Source of the DNA: Flavobacterium glaciei
GTDB taxonomy: Bacteria > Bacteroidota > Bacteroidia > Flavobacteriales > Flavobacteriaceae
Length of the DNA stretch: 64,000 nt
NCBI RefSeq assembly: GCF_003350545.1
Contig: NZ_QQBA01000001.1
Location: 263,489-327,488 of the forward strand
Reading direction: 5' to 3'
A model generated the notes under the pieces. That model was not told the DNA's origin. It searched no databases and saw only the letters and a program-made list of their open reading frames with translations. Shown piece after piece: positions 44,796 to 54,952 of this stretch (its first letter is position 1; the number at the start of each line of letters is the position of its first letter). Position numbers and translations under genes: made by a program.

Positions 44796-45772
44796 TTTTT
44801 AATATTTAAAACAGAAGTAAATAATATTTTCCACCTGTCTATCATTTCTTGTTTATTAAATTCTTTTTGAAAATCGGTTCTTATTCTACTGGACATTTCC
44901 TCTAACAAGGATCTATTATTATATAATATTTCAATTTTCTCTACCATCTTGTCAAGATCTTTTTCGACAATAAAGCCATTAATTCCATCTTGAATTACTT
45001 GACTAGGCCACCCGATATTTGTAGATACTGAGGGAACCCCCATTAATGCAGCTTCTCCAAACATAGCTGGACCAGCGTCAGCATCAGATGCAATCAATAC
45101 AAGATCTACATCCTCATAAAAACTTGGCAATGTTTCAATAGGCCCTGAAAATCTTGATTTTAATTCAATATCAGGGTATTTCACTTTTAATATTTCAACT
45201 GCTTTTACAACGTGTGAATAATATCCTTTAAAATCTCTTTTCGGATTTCCAGTCCAGCCAATAATAAAGTTAGGTTTTTTATTAAAAGTCTTTCTTTTAA
45301 AAAGCTGGTCATCAATTATACAATTTGCATAAAAAACTTCAGGAAAAAGATTGGAATAAAACTCTTTAATTTGAGTAGACCCGCACACAAGGGCATCTGT
45401 ATTGAAGCAAAATTCATTTATAAAAGCAATTGGTTCTCCTACGAAATTTGAATTAGAAGGAGGAAATCCATCTGTATAGATACCTTTAATCTTATATTTT
45501 GACACCCAATTTACTTTCATTTGTTTCTCAAAATAAAAAGCTAAATCAAAAACTAGATCATAAGTATTATCTTTTCTTATTCTTGAATATTTTTTTCTGT
45601 CTAAAATAGATTTTATCCTTTTCAAGGGATTTATAGACTTTACTTTTGTATTGTAAATCAAGAAATCACAATAGATATCAAAATCATCCGATACATTTTT
45701 TTTTATAAATTGTTGTATTTCAAAATAGGCCCATCCAGGAAAATCAGCAATAATAAGAATAGAAGGTTTCAT
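44792..45772 (-). CDS. Glycosyltransferase, GT-B (family 4-like)
   Basis: A 326-aa protein, shorter than most GT4 enzymes because of a reduced N-terminal half. FIIGWTGNPKRDFKGYYSHV starts the donor domain. SDADAGPAMFGEAALMGVPS, with a second acidic region near VIQDGINGFIVEKD, is the donor-binding loop. The first half starts MKPSILIIADFPGWAYFE. It is the first gene of a contiguous run down to 35819, 208 bp after the acetyltransferase gene, so a promoter may lie in that gap. I found no convincing -7 box there. Confidence 0.8.
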   Translation of the reverse strand: MKPSILIIADFPGWAYFEIQQFIKKNVSDDFDIYCDFLIYNTKVKSINPLKRIKSILDRKKYSRIRKDNTYDLVFDLAFYFEKQMKVNWVSKYKIKGIYTDGFPPSNSNFVGEPIAFINEFCFNTDALVCGSTQIKEFYSNLFPEVFYANCIIDDQLFKRKTFNKKPNFIIGWTGNPKRDFKGYYSHVVKAVEILKVKYPDIELKSRFSGPIETLPSFYEDVDLVLIASDADAGPAMFGEAALMGVPSVSTNIGWPSQVIQDGINGFIVEKDLDKMVEKIEILYNNRSLLEEMSSRIRTDFQKEFNKQEMIDRWKILFTSVLNIKK

Positions 45773-45980
45773 TTTTAATTATATTTAACATTTAGTTCAA
45801 AAAACATCACTACGATTTCTAAAGTATTTTGCACAAAATTGTTGTTGTTTTTAGAATTATCTTGGGGAAATGCTGATTTCATTTCAAAAAACTTCATTAA
45901 CACTACCCTTATTGCAACAGTTATTTCGAAATTAAATATTAGTTAGTAATCACTTGCAACGCTAAGGACACTCATATTTA

Positions 45981-46628
45981 TTAAATTTTTAAAGGCTCTA
46001 ATACTTTAATTATTTTTGCTGGAATACCATAAGCTATGCAATTATCCGGAATATCCTTAGTTACAACAGAACCAGCGCCAATAATTACATTTTTCCCTAT
46101 CATAACTTTTGGCAAAACGGTCGTACTTGCGCCAATTTGTGTAAAGGAGCCAACTACAACATGACCAAGTAATGTTACGTTTGGTGACAACTCCACAAAC
46201 TCGTTTATGATACAATCATGCGCTATGGTTACGTTGTAATAAATGATACAGCCTCTTCCTATTTTTACTGAATTTGAAAATATAGCACCACTTAATATAT
46301 TTGATCCATTTCCTATTTCTACATCATAATTTCCTAAATCTGCTTTAGGACTTATTGTTGAGCAGAAAACCCCACCAAGTTTTATAAATTTTTCATACAA
46401 CTGAAATCTCAATTGAGGATTTCCAATTCCTATTGTAAATTCGTTACCGCTCTTGATGAAGAACTCCTTTACTTGTGTTTCATTTTTCAATATTGGAAAA
46501 GAATTGAATAAAAATTCCTTCGCATCATCATTAACATCATCGTAGAAAGCTATTCCTTCTAATTGATGTAATTGATCAAATACCCCTAAAATTTCTTTTG
46601 CAAATCCCTTAGCTCCTATTATTAACAT
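45981..46628 (-). CDS. Sugar O/N-acetyltransferase (NeuD/PglD/VioB-like)
   Basis: A 215-aa enzyme with an N-terminal Rossmann part (MLIIGAKGFAKEILGVF) and a left-handed beta-helix with IYYNVTIAHDCIINEFVELS (catalytic His), ending in DNCIAYGIPAKIIK. It is paired with an aminotransferase 2 bp upstream. Together they resemble VioB and VioA, which make dTDP-4-acetamido-4,6-dideoxy-D-glucose from the RmlA/RmlB product. It is only distantly similar to the pglD product, so it likely serves a different nucleotide sugar. Confidence 0.83.
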   Translation of the reverse strand: MLIIGAKGFAKEILGVFDQLHQLEGIAFYDDVNDDAKEFLFNSFPILKNETQVKEFFIKSGNEFTIGIGNPQLRFQLYEKFIKLGGVFCSTISPKADLGNYDVEIGNGSNILSGAIFSNSVKIGRGCIIYYNVTIAHDCIINEFVELSPNVTLLGHVVVGSFTQIGASTTVLPKVMIGKNVIIGAGSVVTKDIPDNCIAYGIPAKIIKVLEPLKI

Positions 46629-46630
46629 TC

Positions 46631-47713
46631 TTAATTATTTTGAATTCTTAGCATTAACCTGCTAATTAAATCAACCTCTTCAAGAGACAAATCAGGATAT
46701 AAAGGTAAACACAAAACACATTTTGCCACTTTATCAGTGATCTCAAAATCTTTAGGTTCTAGATATGGTAAGGTATTGGCTAAGGATGGATAAAAATAAC
46801 GTCTAGTAAAAATCTCATGTGTTTTTAAATACTCCATACATTGCAGCAACAAATCTTCACTTTCAAATACAATGGGATAGTATGAACAATTATTATGCGA
46901 TTTTGAATGCCAAATTGGCCGTCTCGCCTTTAGATTCCTTAATTTTTCATCATAACGCAAGGTAATTGCTTCTCGTTTTTGATGAATTGTTGCAATATAA
47001 TCAAGATTAGCAAGTCCCATTGCGGCATGAAATTCAGAATTTTTTCCATTAATACCTAATTCCGCAAATGCTTCTGGCCCATTAAATCCAAAATTTCGTA
47101 TCGAAGCTAATTTTTTTAGTAGGGTACTGTCCTTTGTAAATATCAAACCACCTTCTATAGCATGATACAGTTTAGTCGCATGTAAACTACAAGTTGCAAT
47201 ATCTCCGTATTCAAAAATAGATTTCCCTTCAATTTTAACTCCAAACGCATGAGCACCATCATAAATAACTTTAAGATGGTGTTTTTTTGCAATTTTTTCA
47301 ATCGCAACCACATCACATGGATTACCATATACGTGAGTAGCTAGGATTGCGGTGGTATTTACAGTAATAGCCGCTTCAATCTTCGAAGCATCAATATTTA
47401 AACTGGCTTCATCAATATCAACAAATACAGGACTACAACCTTCCCAAACAATACTACTAGTAGTTGCAATAAATGAAAATGGAGTTGTGATAATTTCTCC
47501 TTTTAAGTCCAGCGCTTTTATCGCCATTTGCAACGCTATAGTACCATTAGTCACAAACAATAAGTGATCAATTGCTAAGTGTTCTTTCAACTTCATTTCC
47601 AACTCGCTAGCCAAGGGACCCATATTGGTCAACCAGTTGCGTTGCCAAATTCCTGTCAAATACTTTAAATATGCTTCCTGAGGGGGAAGAAAAGGTTTTG
47701 TTACTGGTATCAT
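46631..47713 (-). CDS. dTDP-4-keto-6-deoxyhexose aminotransferase (VioA-like)
   Basis: A 360-aa DegT/StrS-type aminotransferase. IPVTKPFLPPQEAYLKYL and RNWLTNMGPLASELE at the start match the VioA/QdtB-like subgroup as I recall it. FVTNGTIALQMAI binds PLP phosphate, YDGAHAFGVKIEG holds the PLP Asp, and SLHATKLYHAIEGG contains the catalytic Lys. It would aminate dTDP-4-keto-6-deoxyglucose supplied by rmlA/rmlB. Placement beside a NeuD/VioB-like acetyltransferase supports a 4-acetamido-4,6-dideoxyhexose. Other 4-amino products are possible. Confidence 0.84.
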   Translation of the reverse strand: MIPVTKPFLPPQEAYLKYLTGIWQRNWLTNMGPLASELEMKLKEHLAIDHLLFVTNGTIALQMAIKALDLKGEIITTPFSFIATTSSIVWEGCSPVFVDIDEASLNIDASKIEAAITVNTTAILATHVYGNPCDVVAIEKIAKKHHLKVIYDGAHAFGVKIEGKSIFEYGDIATCSLHATKLYHAIEGGLIFTKDSTLLKKLASIRNFGFNGPEAFAELGINGKNSEFHAAMGLANLDYIATIHQKREAITLRYDEKLRNLKARRPIWHSKSHNNCSYYPIVFESEDLLLQCMEYLKTHEIFTRRYFYPSLANTLPYLEPKDFEITDKVAKCVLCLPLYPDLSLEEVDLISRLMLRIQNN

Positions 47714-49149
47714 TGTCTTTTAATTATTTTAATTAATTCTAGTAAGGATGTCATTTTAAAAGCATAGGCTATACTTAAATAAAAAAGGGCTCCTAAACTA
47801 CATCCTGTGATTAATCTAAGAATATCATAAACCAAAAAATCTTTAAATAAAAAATCAGCGCCATATACAATACCGCTACTTATGGTACCGACAAATACTG
47901 CTGGAAGCAAATCTACCAATTGACTTAAAGAATTATAATTTAAAAATTTACCCGTATAATGTGTGTTTATAAAAAAAGCTAAAACCGAAGTAAGGACACT
48001 TCCATATAACAACCCATAAATACCAAACTGAAATGAAACAGCTATAATTACAAGTATCATTGCTTTTTTGATGATCTCTAATTTTAAAAAAAGATCACTC
48101 CTCCCTTTTACTTTTAATATATTCAAATTGTAAGAATGTATTGGAAAAAGAATCCCGTTCCAACATAAAATTTGAAAATACGGAACAGCTGGAATCCATT
48201 TTTCTGTAAACAAAAAACTAAACAACGGTTCAGCAATGGCTGATAAAATTAATAATATGGGAGATACAAAAAAAATAACCATTTGCATAATATTTTTATA
48301 AGCGGCTTTCAAGCGAATGTCATCATTTTTAATTTCTGCAAACAAAGGAAAAGTTACCTTAGTAAGCACTGCAGAAATATTGCTAACAGGTAGCTGTTTT
48401 AAGGTATCGGCACGATTATAAAACCCTACTTGAGCTGGCGCAAAAAATTTACCTATAATAATCGTATAGGCATTACTAAAAATATTATCTAATATTCCAG
48501 AAAGGGTAAGCTTATAACCATAATTAAAATGATACTTGAATTTTTCTTTGTTAAAAGTCCAAGTAGGCTCCCAATCTGATCTGTACCACAGTTGAATGGC
48601 AGCACTTAATGATTGCGCAATTGCAGATGCAACTAAACTCCAAACTCCATAACCATTAAAAGCCATAGTGACTCCTACAACACTACTAATAATAAGGGAA
48701 GGAACGGTAATAGAAAGCTCTTTTTTAAAAAGCATCTGCTTGGTTAGACGTGTATATTGTATACTTGAAAAAGCATTAATTATAAAAATAGAGCAATACC
48801 ACCTAATCAAACTAATAAGACTTGGTTGATGATAAAAATCAGCTATAAAGGGTGCCGTTGTAAATATGATTAAGTAAACAATACAACTTCCTGTAAGATT
48901 AAAATAGAAAACAGTTGTATAATCATCATCTGTTGGATTTGTTGTACGAATGAGTGATTGTGCAAGTCCTGCTTCAGACAAAACACGTCCCAAGCCCATA
49001 AATACTCCTATCATAGCAATTAAACCAAACTCTTCTGGTAGTAATAAACGTGCTAAAATTATGGAAACAATAAATGCAATTCCCTGAGTACTGAACTGCT
49101 GTACTAAACTCCACATGACTCCAGATAAAGCCTGTTTTTTTAAAGACAT
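47710..49149 (-). CDS. wzx: Polysaccharide flippase (Wzx/WzxC-like, MOP superfamily)
   Basis: A 479-aa membrane protein with about 12-14 helices. SLKKQALSGVMWSLVQQFS is the typical start of the WzxC branch of PST/MOP flippases. LLPEEFGLIAMIGVFMGLG and YGVWSLVASAIAQSL are conserved loops. FKYHFNYGYKLTLSGILDN marks the second half. It moves undecaprenyl-PP-linked repeat units to the periplasmic side for polymerisation by the EpsG-like protein. It overlaps the VioA-like gene by 4 bp. Confidence 0.91.
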   Translation of the reverse strand: MSLKKQALSGVMWSLVQQFSTQGIAFIVSIILARLLLPEEFGLIAMIGVFMGLGRVLSEAGLAQSLIRTTNPTDDDYTTVFYFNLTGSCIVYLIIFTTAPFIADFYHQPSLISLIRWYCSIFIINAFSSIQYTRLTKQMLFKKELSITVPSLIISSVVGVTMAFNGYGVWSLVASAIAQSLSAAIQLWYRSDWEPTWTFNKEKFKYHFNYGYKLTLSGILDNIFSNAYTIIIGKFFAPAQVGFYNRADTLKQLPVSNISAVLTKVTFPLFAEIKNDDIRLKAAYKNIMQMVIFFVSPILLILSAIAEPLFSFLFTEKWIPAVPYFQILCWNGILFPIHSYNLNILKVKGRSDLFLKLEIIKKAMILVIIAVSFQFGIYGLLYGSVLTSVLAFFINTHYTGKFLNYNSLSQLVDLLPAVFVGTISSGIVYGADFLFKDFLVYDILRLITGCSLGALFYLSIAYAFKMTSLLELIKIIKRQ

Positions 49150-49152
49150 GAA

Positions 49153-50166
49153 TTATTGTTTTAAATAGTAATCTTTATACCACTTTATAAAGTTTGGAAC
49201 ACCTACTTGAATGTCTACAACTGGATTATAACTATAACTTTCTATTAAAGGACTTACATCAGCCCATGTTTTTTCTACATCGCCAGGTTGCATGGGTAAC
49301 ATTTCTTTATGTGCTTTTTTACCTGTACTTTTTTCAATTGCTTCAATGAAATCTAGAAGTTTAATTGGTTTACTATTACCTATATTATATAATGAATAAA
49401 GAGGTCTCTCCGAAGTGTTGTTATCAATTAACGTTGCGACAATTCCTTCTATAATATCGTCTATATAGGTAAAATCTCTTGACAACTCTCCATTATTGAA
49501 CACCTTGATAGGTTTATCATTTAAAATTGCATCTGTAAATAAAAACATAGCCATATCAGGTCTGCCCCATGGTCCGTACACCGTAAAAAACCGGAGCCCA
49601 ATAGTTTGTATTTGAAACAAATGGCTGTAAGTATGCGCCATTAATTCATTTGTTTTTTTAGTAGCAGCGTATAAACTAATAGGATGGTCTACGTTATCAT
49701 TGGTTGAGAATGGGATTTTATCATTTAAACCATAAACGCTTGAACTACTTGCATAAACTAATTTTTTTACATCATTGTGACGCATACATTCTAGTAAATT
49801 CATAAACCCAACAATATTACTTTCTACGTAAACCATGGGATCTTCTATACTATAACGAACACCTGCTTGTGCGGCTAAATTACAAACGGCATCAAACTTA
49901 TGTTGTTTAAAAAGTATAGGCAAATAGACTTGATCCTCTAGGTTTATCTTAATAAAGGTGAAATTTTCTCCGTGTAATTGACTTATTGCAACTTTATGCT
50001 CAAAGACTTCGTGTATGCCTAATTGCTTTAAGCGGGCCATCTTTAAATTGATATCATAGTATCCATTTATGTTATCTAATCCGCACACCTCATGACCTAG
50101 TTTAACTAACTTTTCACAAAGGTGATATCCAATAAACCCAGCAGCACCCGTCACTAATATTTTCAT
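49153..50166 (-). CDS. UDP-glucuronate 4-epimerase-type SDR (CapI-like)
   Basis: A 337-aa extended SDR. VTGAAGFIGYHL binds NAD, and LDNINGYYDINLKMARL is the block that distinguishes UDP-glucuronate epimerases (CapI/LpsL) from GalE. YASSSSVYG and SLYAATKKTNE supply Ser and Tyr-x3-Lys, and YGPWGRPDMAMFLF is also typical of the clade. It would convert UDP-GlcA, made by the dehydrogenase at 58565, to UDP-GalA. It is 3 bp upstream of the flippase gene. Confidence 0.9.
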   Translation of the reverse strand: MKILVTGAAGFIGYHLCEKLVKLGHEVCGLDNINGYYDINLKMARLKQLGIHEVFEHKVAISQLHGENFTFIKINLEDQVYLPILFKQHKFDAVCNLAAQAGVRYSIEDPMVYVESNIVGFMNLLECMRHNDVKKLVYASSSSVYGLNDKIPFSTNDNVDHPISLYAATKKTNELMAHTYSHLFQIQTIGLRFFTVYGPWGRPDMAMFLFTDAILNDKPIKVFNNGELSRDFTYIDDIIEGIVATLIDNNTSERPLYSLYNIGNSKPIKLLDFIEAIEKSTGKKAHKEMLPMQPGDVEKTWADVSPLIESYSYNPVVDIQVGVPNFIKWYKDYYLKQ

Positions 50167-50211
50167 TATACTGTATATTTATATTTTAATAAACGATTAA
50201 CTGGCAAGTCA

Positions 50212-51492
50212 CTATAACTTCCCATCCACATTTTTCTCTAAAACACCTTTTACATCATATAAAACGCTAGTATCTTTTCTTAATCCTTCTATATCTAAGG
50301 AGATAAACTCCTTGTGCGCCACTCCTAGAACCATTGCATCAAACTTTTGATTGGGTAATACCGTTGTTGTTTCTAAAGCATATTCATGTTTGACCTCAAC
50401 TGGGTTTGCCCATGGATCGTAAATCGTAATCGAAATTCCATAATCGGCTAAAGCGGAAATAACATCCACAATTTTTGTATTGCGAACATCTGGACAATTT
50501 TCTTTAAAAGTAATCCCTAACATTAGAAGAGTAGCACCATTGATAGCAATTCCTTTTTTAATCATAAGCTTAACTACTTGTGAAGCAACATACTCCCCCA
50601 TACTATCGTTTAAGCGTCTACCCGCCAATATGATCTCTGGATGATAACCAAACTCCTGAGCTCTTTGTGCTAAATAATAGGGATCTACTCCAATGCAATG
50701 ACCGCCAACTAAACCGGGTTTAAACGGAAGGAAATTCCACTTAGTACCGGCAGCTTGCAAAACAGCATGGGTATCAATATCCATTAAATTGAATATTTTT
50801 GCCAATTCATTTACAAAGGCAATATTGATGTCGCGTTGGGAATTTTCAATAACTTTTGCAGCCTCAGCTACTTTTATTGTTGGTGCCAAATGAGTTCCGG
50901 CTGTAATCACTGATTGGTATAAATGGTTAACTTTTTGCCCAATTTCAGGCGTAGAACCTGCTGTTACTTTCAATATTTTTTCTACTGTATGTTCTTTGTC
51001 TCCCGGATTGATTCTTTCTGGAGAATACCCTGCATAGAAATCAACATTAAATTTTAAACCTGATATTTTTTCTAAAACGGGCACACATTCTTCCTCAGTA
51101 ACACCAGGATAAACTGTAGACTCATAAATAACGATATCTCCTTTTTTCAAAACCTTACCCACTGTCTCACTGGATTTGTACAAGGGAGTCAAATCTGGAC
51201 GGTTATTTTTGTCCACGGGGGTTGGAACTGTTACCACATAATAATTACAATCAGCAATATCGTCTAAGGAATTAGAGCATAGTAATCCGTTTTGATTATT
51301 GCTGAAATCATGTACCAATACTGCTTGTAATACCTCGTCCGATACCTCTAATGTACTGTCCGTTCCAGAACGCAATCCATCAATTCTGAACTGATTTATA
51401 TCAAACCCAACAACTGGATATTTTGTCGCAAACAATCTTGCTAGTGGAAGTCCAACATATCCTAAACCTATAACTGCAATTTTTATACTCAT
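50212..51492 (-). CDS. UDP-HexNAc 6-dehydrogenase (WbpO/TviB family)
   Basis: A 426-aa nucleotide-sugar dehydrogenase. The N-terminal IAVIGLGYVGLPLARLFA binds NAD, STVYPGVTEE and PERINPGDKEHTV form the central region, and the catalytic Cys lies in GGHCIGVDPYYLA. The C-terminal domain has LGITFKENCPDVRNTK. This clade oxidises C6 of UDP-GlcNAc or UDP-GalNAc to the uronic acid. A WbpP-like C4-epimerase gene lies 108 bp upstream, so UDP-GalNAcA is the likely product. A decayed paralogue occupies 56022-57300. Confidence 0.91.
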   Translation of the reverse strand: MSIKIAVIGLGYVGLPLARLFATKYPVVGFDINQFRIDGLRSGTDSTLEVSDEVLQAVLVHDFSNNQNGLLCSNSLDDIADCNYYVVTVPTPVDKNNRPDLTPLYKSSETVGKVLKKGDIVIYESTVYPGVTEEECVPVLEKISGLKFNVDFYAGYSPERINPGDKEHTVEKILKVTAGSTPEIGQKVNHLYQSVITAGTHLAPTIKVAEAAKVIENSQRDINIAFVNELAKIFNLMDIDTHAVLQAAGTKWNFLPFKPGLVGGHCIGVDPYYLAQRAQEFGYHPEIILAGRRLNDSMGEYVASQVVKLMIKKGIAINGATLLMLGITFKENCPDVRNTKIVDVISALADYGISITIYDPWANPVEVKHEYALETTTVLPNQKFDAMVLGVAHKEFISLDIEGLRKDTSVLYDVKGVLEKNVDGKL

Positions 51493-51600
51493 TTTTTCTA
51501 TTTTCTTTTACTGTTATCAATTCTAATTCACTACTACTCCTCCGTTTTATATTGATTTAACAGATAACGAACAACTCATAAACCCTTTCTATATAATCCA

Positions 51601-52566
51601 TTACCCCAAATTTTCCCAATACCACTTTACAGCTTCTTTCAAACCATCTTGTATTGAAAACTTTGGGTCATAATTTAATAATTTTTTTGCTTTATCAATA
51701 CTCGCCAAAGAATGGGGAATATCTCCCGCTCTATTGGGACCATGAATAATAGGTACCTCTGCAATCGCAGGATCAAACTCAGATAAATACTGCTTCAAAT
51801 AACCCACTAAATTATTTAGGGTATTCCTATCGCCATAAGCGGTATTATAAACTGTGTTCACAGCATTTGGGTTTGTCGTGGTGATGGCTAGTTCATTCAT
51901 CTGTATTACGTTATCAATATAGGTAAAGTCACGAGAATAATTCCCGTCCCCATTAATGGTCAGACTTTCGTGCTGCATCAATTGCATTACAAACTTAGGA
52001 ATCACTGCAGCATAAGCGCCATTAGGGTCTTGTTTACGACCAAAAACGTTAAAATAGCGTAAACCAATGGTTTCTAGTCCATAGGTTTTGCTGAAAATTT
52101 CGGCATATAATTCATTTACATATTTAGTAATAGCGTAAGGAGAGAGTGGCTTTCCAATAACCTCCTCTACCTTTGGCAATCCTACTGAATCACCGTATGT
52201 GGAAGAACTAGCTGCATAAACAAAGCGTTTTGCTTTAGCATCGCGAGCTGCGGTAAGCATATTTAAAAAACCAGTAACATTTACATCATTAGTTGTTATT
52301 GGATCAAAGATGGAACGAGGTACAGAACCCAACGCCGCTTGATGCAAAACGTAATCTACTCCTTGAACTGCTTTTTGGCAATTTTCTATTTTCCTAATAT
52401 CTCCTTCAATTAATGTGAATTTTTTATGCTCTAAAAAAGCAGAAAGGTTATGGCGATGCCCCGTTGAAAAATTATCCAAACAGACCACTTCATGTCCTTT
52501 GGACAAGAAATACTCACAAAGATTAGATCCGATAAATCCAGCACCTCCTGTAATTAGTATTTTCAT
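51601..52566 (-). CDS. wbpP: UDP-HexNAc C4-epimerase (WbpP/TviC-like), copy 1
   Basis: A 321-aa SDR. ILITGGAGFIGSNLCEYF, LDNFSTGHRHNL, AASSSTYGDS and SPYAITKYVNELYAE give cofactor and Tyr-x3-Lys sites. RYFNVFGRKQDPNGAYAAVI and NGDGNYSRDFTYIDNV are WbpP/TviC hallmarks. It interconverts UDP-GlcNAc(A) and UDP-GalNAc(A). A close paralogue is encoded at 60022-61005 in the same orientation; the proteins share long identical blocks and the DNA is about 80% alike in the stretch compared by eye. Confidence 0.91.
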   Translation of the reverse strand: MKILITGGAGFIGSNLCEYFLSKGHEVVCLDNFSTGHRHNLSAFLEHKKFTLIEGDIRKIENCQKAVQGVDYVLHQAALGSVPRSIFDPITTNDVNVTGFLNMLTAARDAKAKRFVYAASSSTYGDSVGLPKVEEVIGKPLSPYAITKYVNELYAEIFSKTYGLETIGLRYFNVFGRKQDPNGAYAAVIPKFVMQLMQHESLTINGDGNYSRDFTYIDNVIQMNELAITTTNPNAVNTVYNTAYGDRNTLNNLVGYLKQYLSEFDPAIAEVPIIHGPNRAGDIPHSLASIDKAKKLLNYDPKFSIQDGLKEAVKWYWENLG

Positions 52567-52584
52567 ATTTATTTTCTAAATTTA

Positions 52585-53733
52585 TTAGTGCTCTTGGTTA
52601 TTAACTGAATGTACAATATTCGATACGTGTATTTCTTTTTTAAACAAAGCTATATCTGCTACTACCATTTCTTGAATAAGCCTAGCGAGATCATATTGCG
52701 GCTTCCAACCCAATTGGATTTGTGCTTTACTTGAATCACCTAGTAAAACATCTACTTCAGTAGGACGAAAATAGGTCGGATCAATTCGAACTAAAACTGT
52801 CCCTGCTTTGATGTTAGGGGCTACACCATCCAAAACTTTTTCTACAACGACTTGATCAAATGCATCTAAAATACCCACTTCGTCAACTCCTTCACCTTCA
52901 AAACGAAGGCTTAAACCCACTTCAGCAAATGCCATTTGTATAAAATCACGTACTTTAGTAGTTACTCCGGTTGCAATTACAAAATCTTCAGGCTTTTCTT
53001 GTTGTAAAATGCGCCACATAGCCTCAACATAATCCTTAGCATGTCCCCAATCGCGCTGTGCATCTAAATTTCCCATATACAAAAAATCTTGTTGTCCCAA
53101 AGCAATTTGCGCTACTCCACGAGTGATTTTACGGGTAACAAAAGTTTCACCTCGTAAAGGCGATTCGTGATTAAACAGTATACCATTACATGCAAACATA
53201 CCGTAGGCTTCTCTATAATTCACAGTAATCCAATACGCATAAATCTTAGCCACTGCATAAGGAGAACGAGGATAAAAAGGTGTTGTCTCTGATTGTGGTA
53301 TAGCTTGAACCAAACCATACAATTCTGAAGTACTTGCCTGATAAATTCTAGTTTTCTTCTCTAATCCTAAAAGGCGAACAGCTTCTAAAATTCTTAGCGT
53401 CCCAATTCCATCTGCATTGGCAGTATACTCTGGGATATCAAAGCTCACTTTTACATGGCTCATAGCTCCTAAATTATAAATCTCATCCGGTTGTGTTTCC
53501 TGAATGATTCGCGTTAAGTTCATAGAATCTGTTAAATCCCCATAATGCAATTTGAATCGTTGATTTTTTTCATGTGGATCCTGATACAAATGATCAATTC
53601 GGCTAGTATTAAATGAAGAAGATCTTCTCTTAATACCATGAACTAAATATCCTTTGTCTAATAAGAGTTCTGCAAGATAAGCACCATCCTGACCTGTAAT
53701 TCCTGTTATTAGTGCCGTTTTTTGTGTATTCAT
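52585..53733 (-). CDS. gmd: GDP-mannose 4,6-dehydratase
   Basis: A 382-aa SDR of the usual Gmd length. [19 protein letters not shown] and [16 protein letters not shown] (NADP-binding) are at the N-terminus. [20 protein letters not shown] (Thr/Ser-Glu) and [13 protein letters not shown] (Tyr-x3-Lys) form the active site, and [16 protein letters not shown] follows. It makes GDP-4-keto-6-deoxy-mannose, the first step to GDP-L-fucose. fcl and manC lie immediately upstream in the same direction. Confidence 0.96.
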   Translation of the reverse strand: MNTQKTALITGITGQDGAYLAELLLDKGYLVHGIKRRSSSFNTSRIDHLYQDPHEKNQRFKLHYGDLTDSMNLTRIIQETQPDEIYNLGAMSHVKVSFDIPEYTANADGIGTLRILEAVRLLGLEKKTRIYQASTSELYGLVQAIPQSETTPFYPRSPYAVAKIYAYWITVNYREAYGMFACNGILFNHESPLRGETFVTRKITRGVAQIALGQQDFLYMGNLDAQRDWGHAKDYVEAMWRILQQEKPEDFVIATGVTTKVRDFIQMAFAEVGLSLRFEGEGVDEVGILDAFDQVVVEKVLDGVAPNIKAGTVLVRIDPTYFRPTEVDVLLGDSSKAQIQLGWKPQYDLARLIQEMVVADIALFKKEIHVSNIVHSVNNQEH

Positions 53734-53869
53734 TTTAGTCTATGGTTCGTGTGTCGATTTTTGTGATTTATTTAACGGGTTCACAGGTGATTTATTTATG
53801 CTACTGTTAATCGTTTCTACTGCAATGATTGATTAAAAATTTAAATACCATAAAACGAGATTGCAAAAA

Positions 53870-54823
53870 CTACATTTTCACTTGCTTAAAACGATCTATA
53901 TTCTCTAAAAACCAATCATAGGTTTTTTGAATTCCCTCGTCTAAAGACACTTGATGTTTCCATCCTAAATCATGCATTTTGGTACTATCCATTAATTTGC
54001 GTGGAGTTCCATCTGGCTTTGTAATATCCCAAATAATTTCTCCTTGATGACCTACTATTTTTTGAATAGTCTCTGCCAAATTCTTTATGGTTAAATCTTC
54101 ACCTATCCCTACATTGTATAAATAATCTGGCAACTTATTTTCTAAAGCAAATACAACAGCTTGAGCCATATCATCAACAAATAAAAATTCTCTCAAAGAA
54201 CTTCCGCTTCCCCACAAAGTAACAGGAGCATGATTATTTTGCTTTGCATCGTAAAATTTTCGCATCATTGCTGGTAAGACATGAGAGGTATTTAAATCGA
54301 AATTATCATTTGTACCATATAAATTGGTAGGCATTAAACTCACATAATCCTTTCCATATTGCTTTCGGATTGCTTCACAAGCTTTTACTCCTGAAATTTT
54401 TGCAATGGCATACCATTCGTTCGTCGGTTCCAAAATACCAGTAAGCAAGTATTCTTCTTTTAATGGTTGTGGTGCGAATTTAGGATAAATGCAAGAACTT
54501 CCTAGAAAAATAAATTTCTCCACTCCAGATTGAAAAGCTGAATCTATAAGATTATTCTGAATTTGCATGTTTTCCATAATAAATTGATATGGAAAATTGG
54601 TGTTAGCTAATATTCCTCCTACTCGTGCAGCAGCATCAATAATAACTGCAGGTTTTTCACTAACTATATATTTTATTACTGCTTGCTGGTTTTTTAAATC
54701 TAAAGTTTCACTAGACGCCCCAATTAAATTTACATACCCCCTAGCAGTTAGTATTCTCCATATTGCGCTTCCCACCATACCCGAATGGCCAGCTATATAT
54801 ATTTTGGAATTTTTATCTATCAT
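53870..54823 (-). CDS. fcl: GDP-L-fucose synthase
   Basis: A 317-aa SDR. IYIAGHSGMVGSAIWR binds NADP, LGSSCIYPKFAPQP carries the catalytic Ser-Cys, and NEWYAIAKISGVKACEA the Tyr-x3-Lys. The following YVSLMPTNLYGTNDNFDLN and HVLPAMMRKF are invariant in the family. It epimerises and reduces the Gmd product to GDP-L-fucose. It is separated from gmd by 136 bp and from manC by 129 bp, in which I see no convincing promoter. Confidence 0.95.
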   Translation of the reverse strand: MIDKNSKIYIAGHSGMVGSAIWRILTARGYVNLIGASSETLDLKNQQAVIKYIVSEKPAVIIDAAARVGGILANTNFPYQFIMENMQIQNNLIDSAFQSGVEKFIFLGSSCIYPKFAPQPLKEEYLLTGILEPTNEWYAIAKISGVKACEAIRKQYGKDYVSLMPTNLYGTNDNFDLNTSHVLPAMMRKFYDAKQNNHAPVTLWGSGSSLREFLFVDDMAQAVVFALENKLPDYLYNVGIGEDLTIKNLAETIQKIVGHQGEIIWDITKPDGTPRKLMDSTKMHDLGWKHQVSLDEGIQKTYDWFLENIDRFKQVKM

Positions 54824-54952
54824 TTATTCTTTGAACCCCTAAGTTATTATTTTGGGTTAATAAAGTTTAATATTTCCCGAATCCAGATGTTGAGCTTCAT
54901 TTTTTAATTGCTAAAAAACATGATGCTAAACTTTGAATTCAGGGACTTTCTT

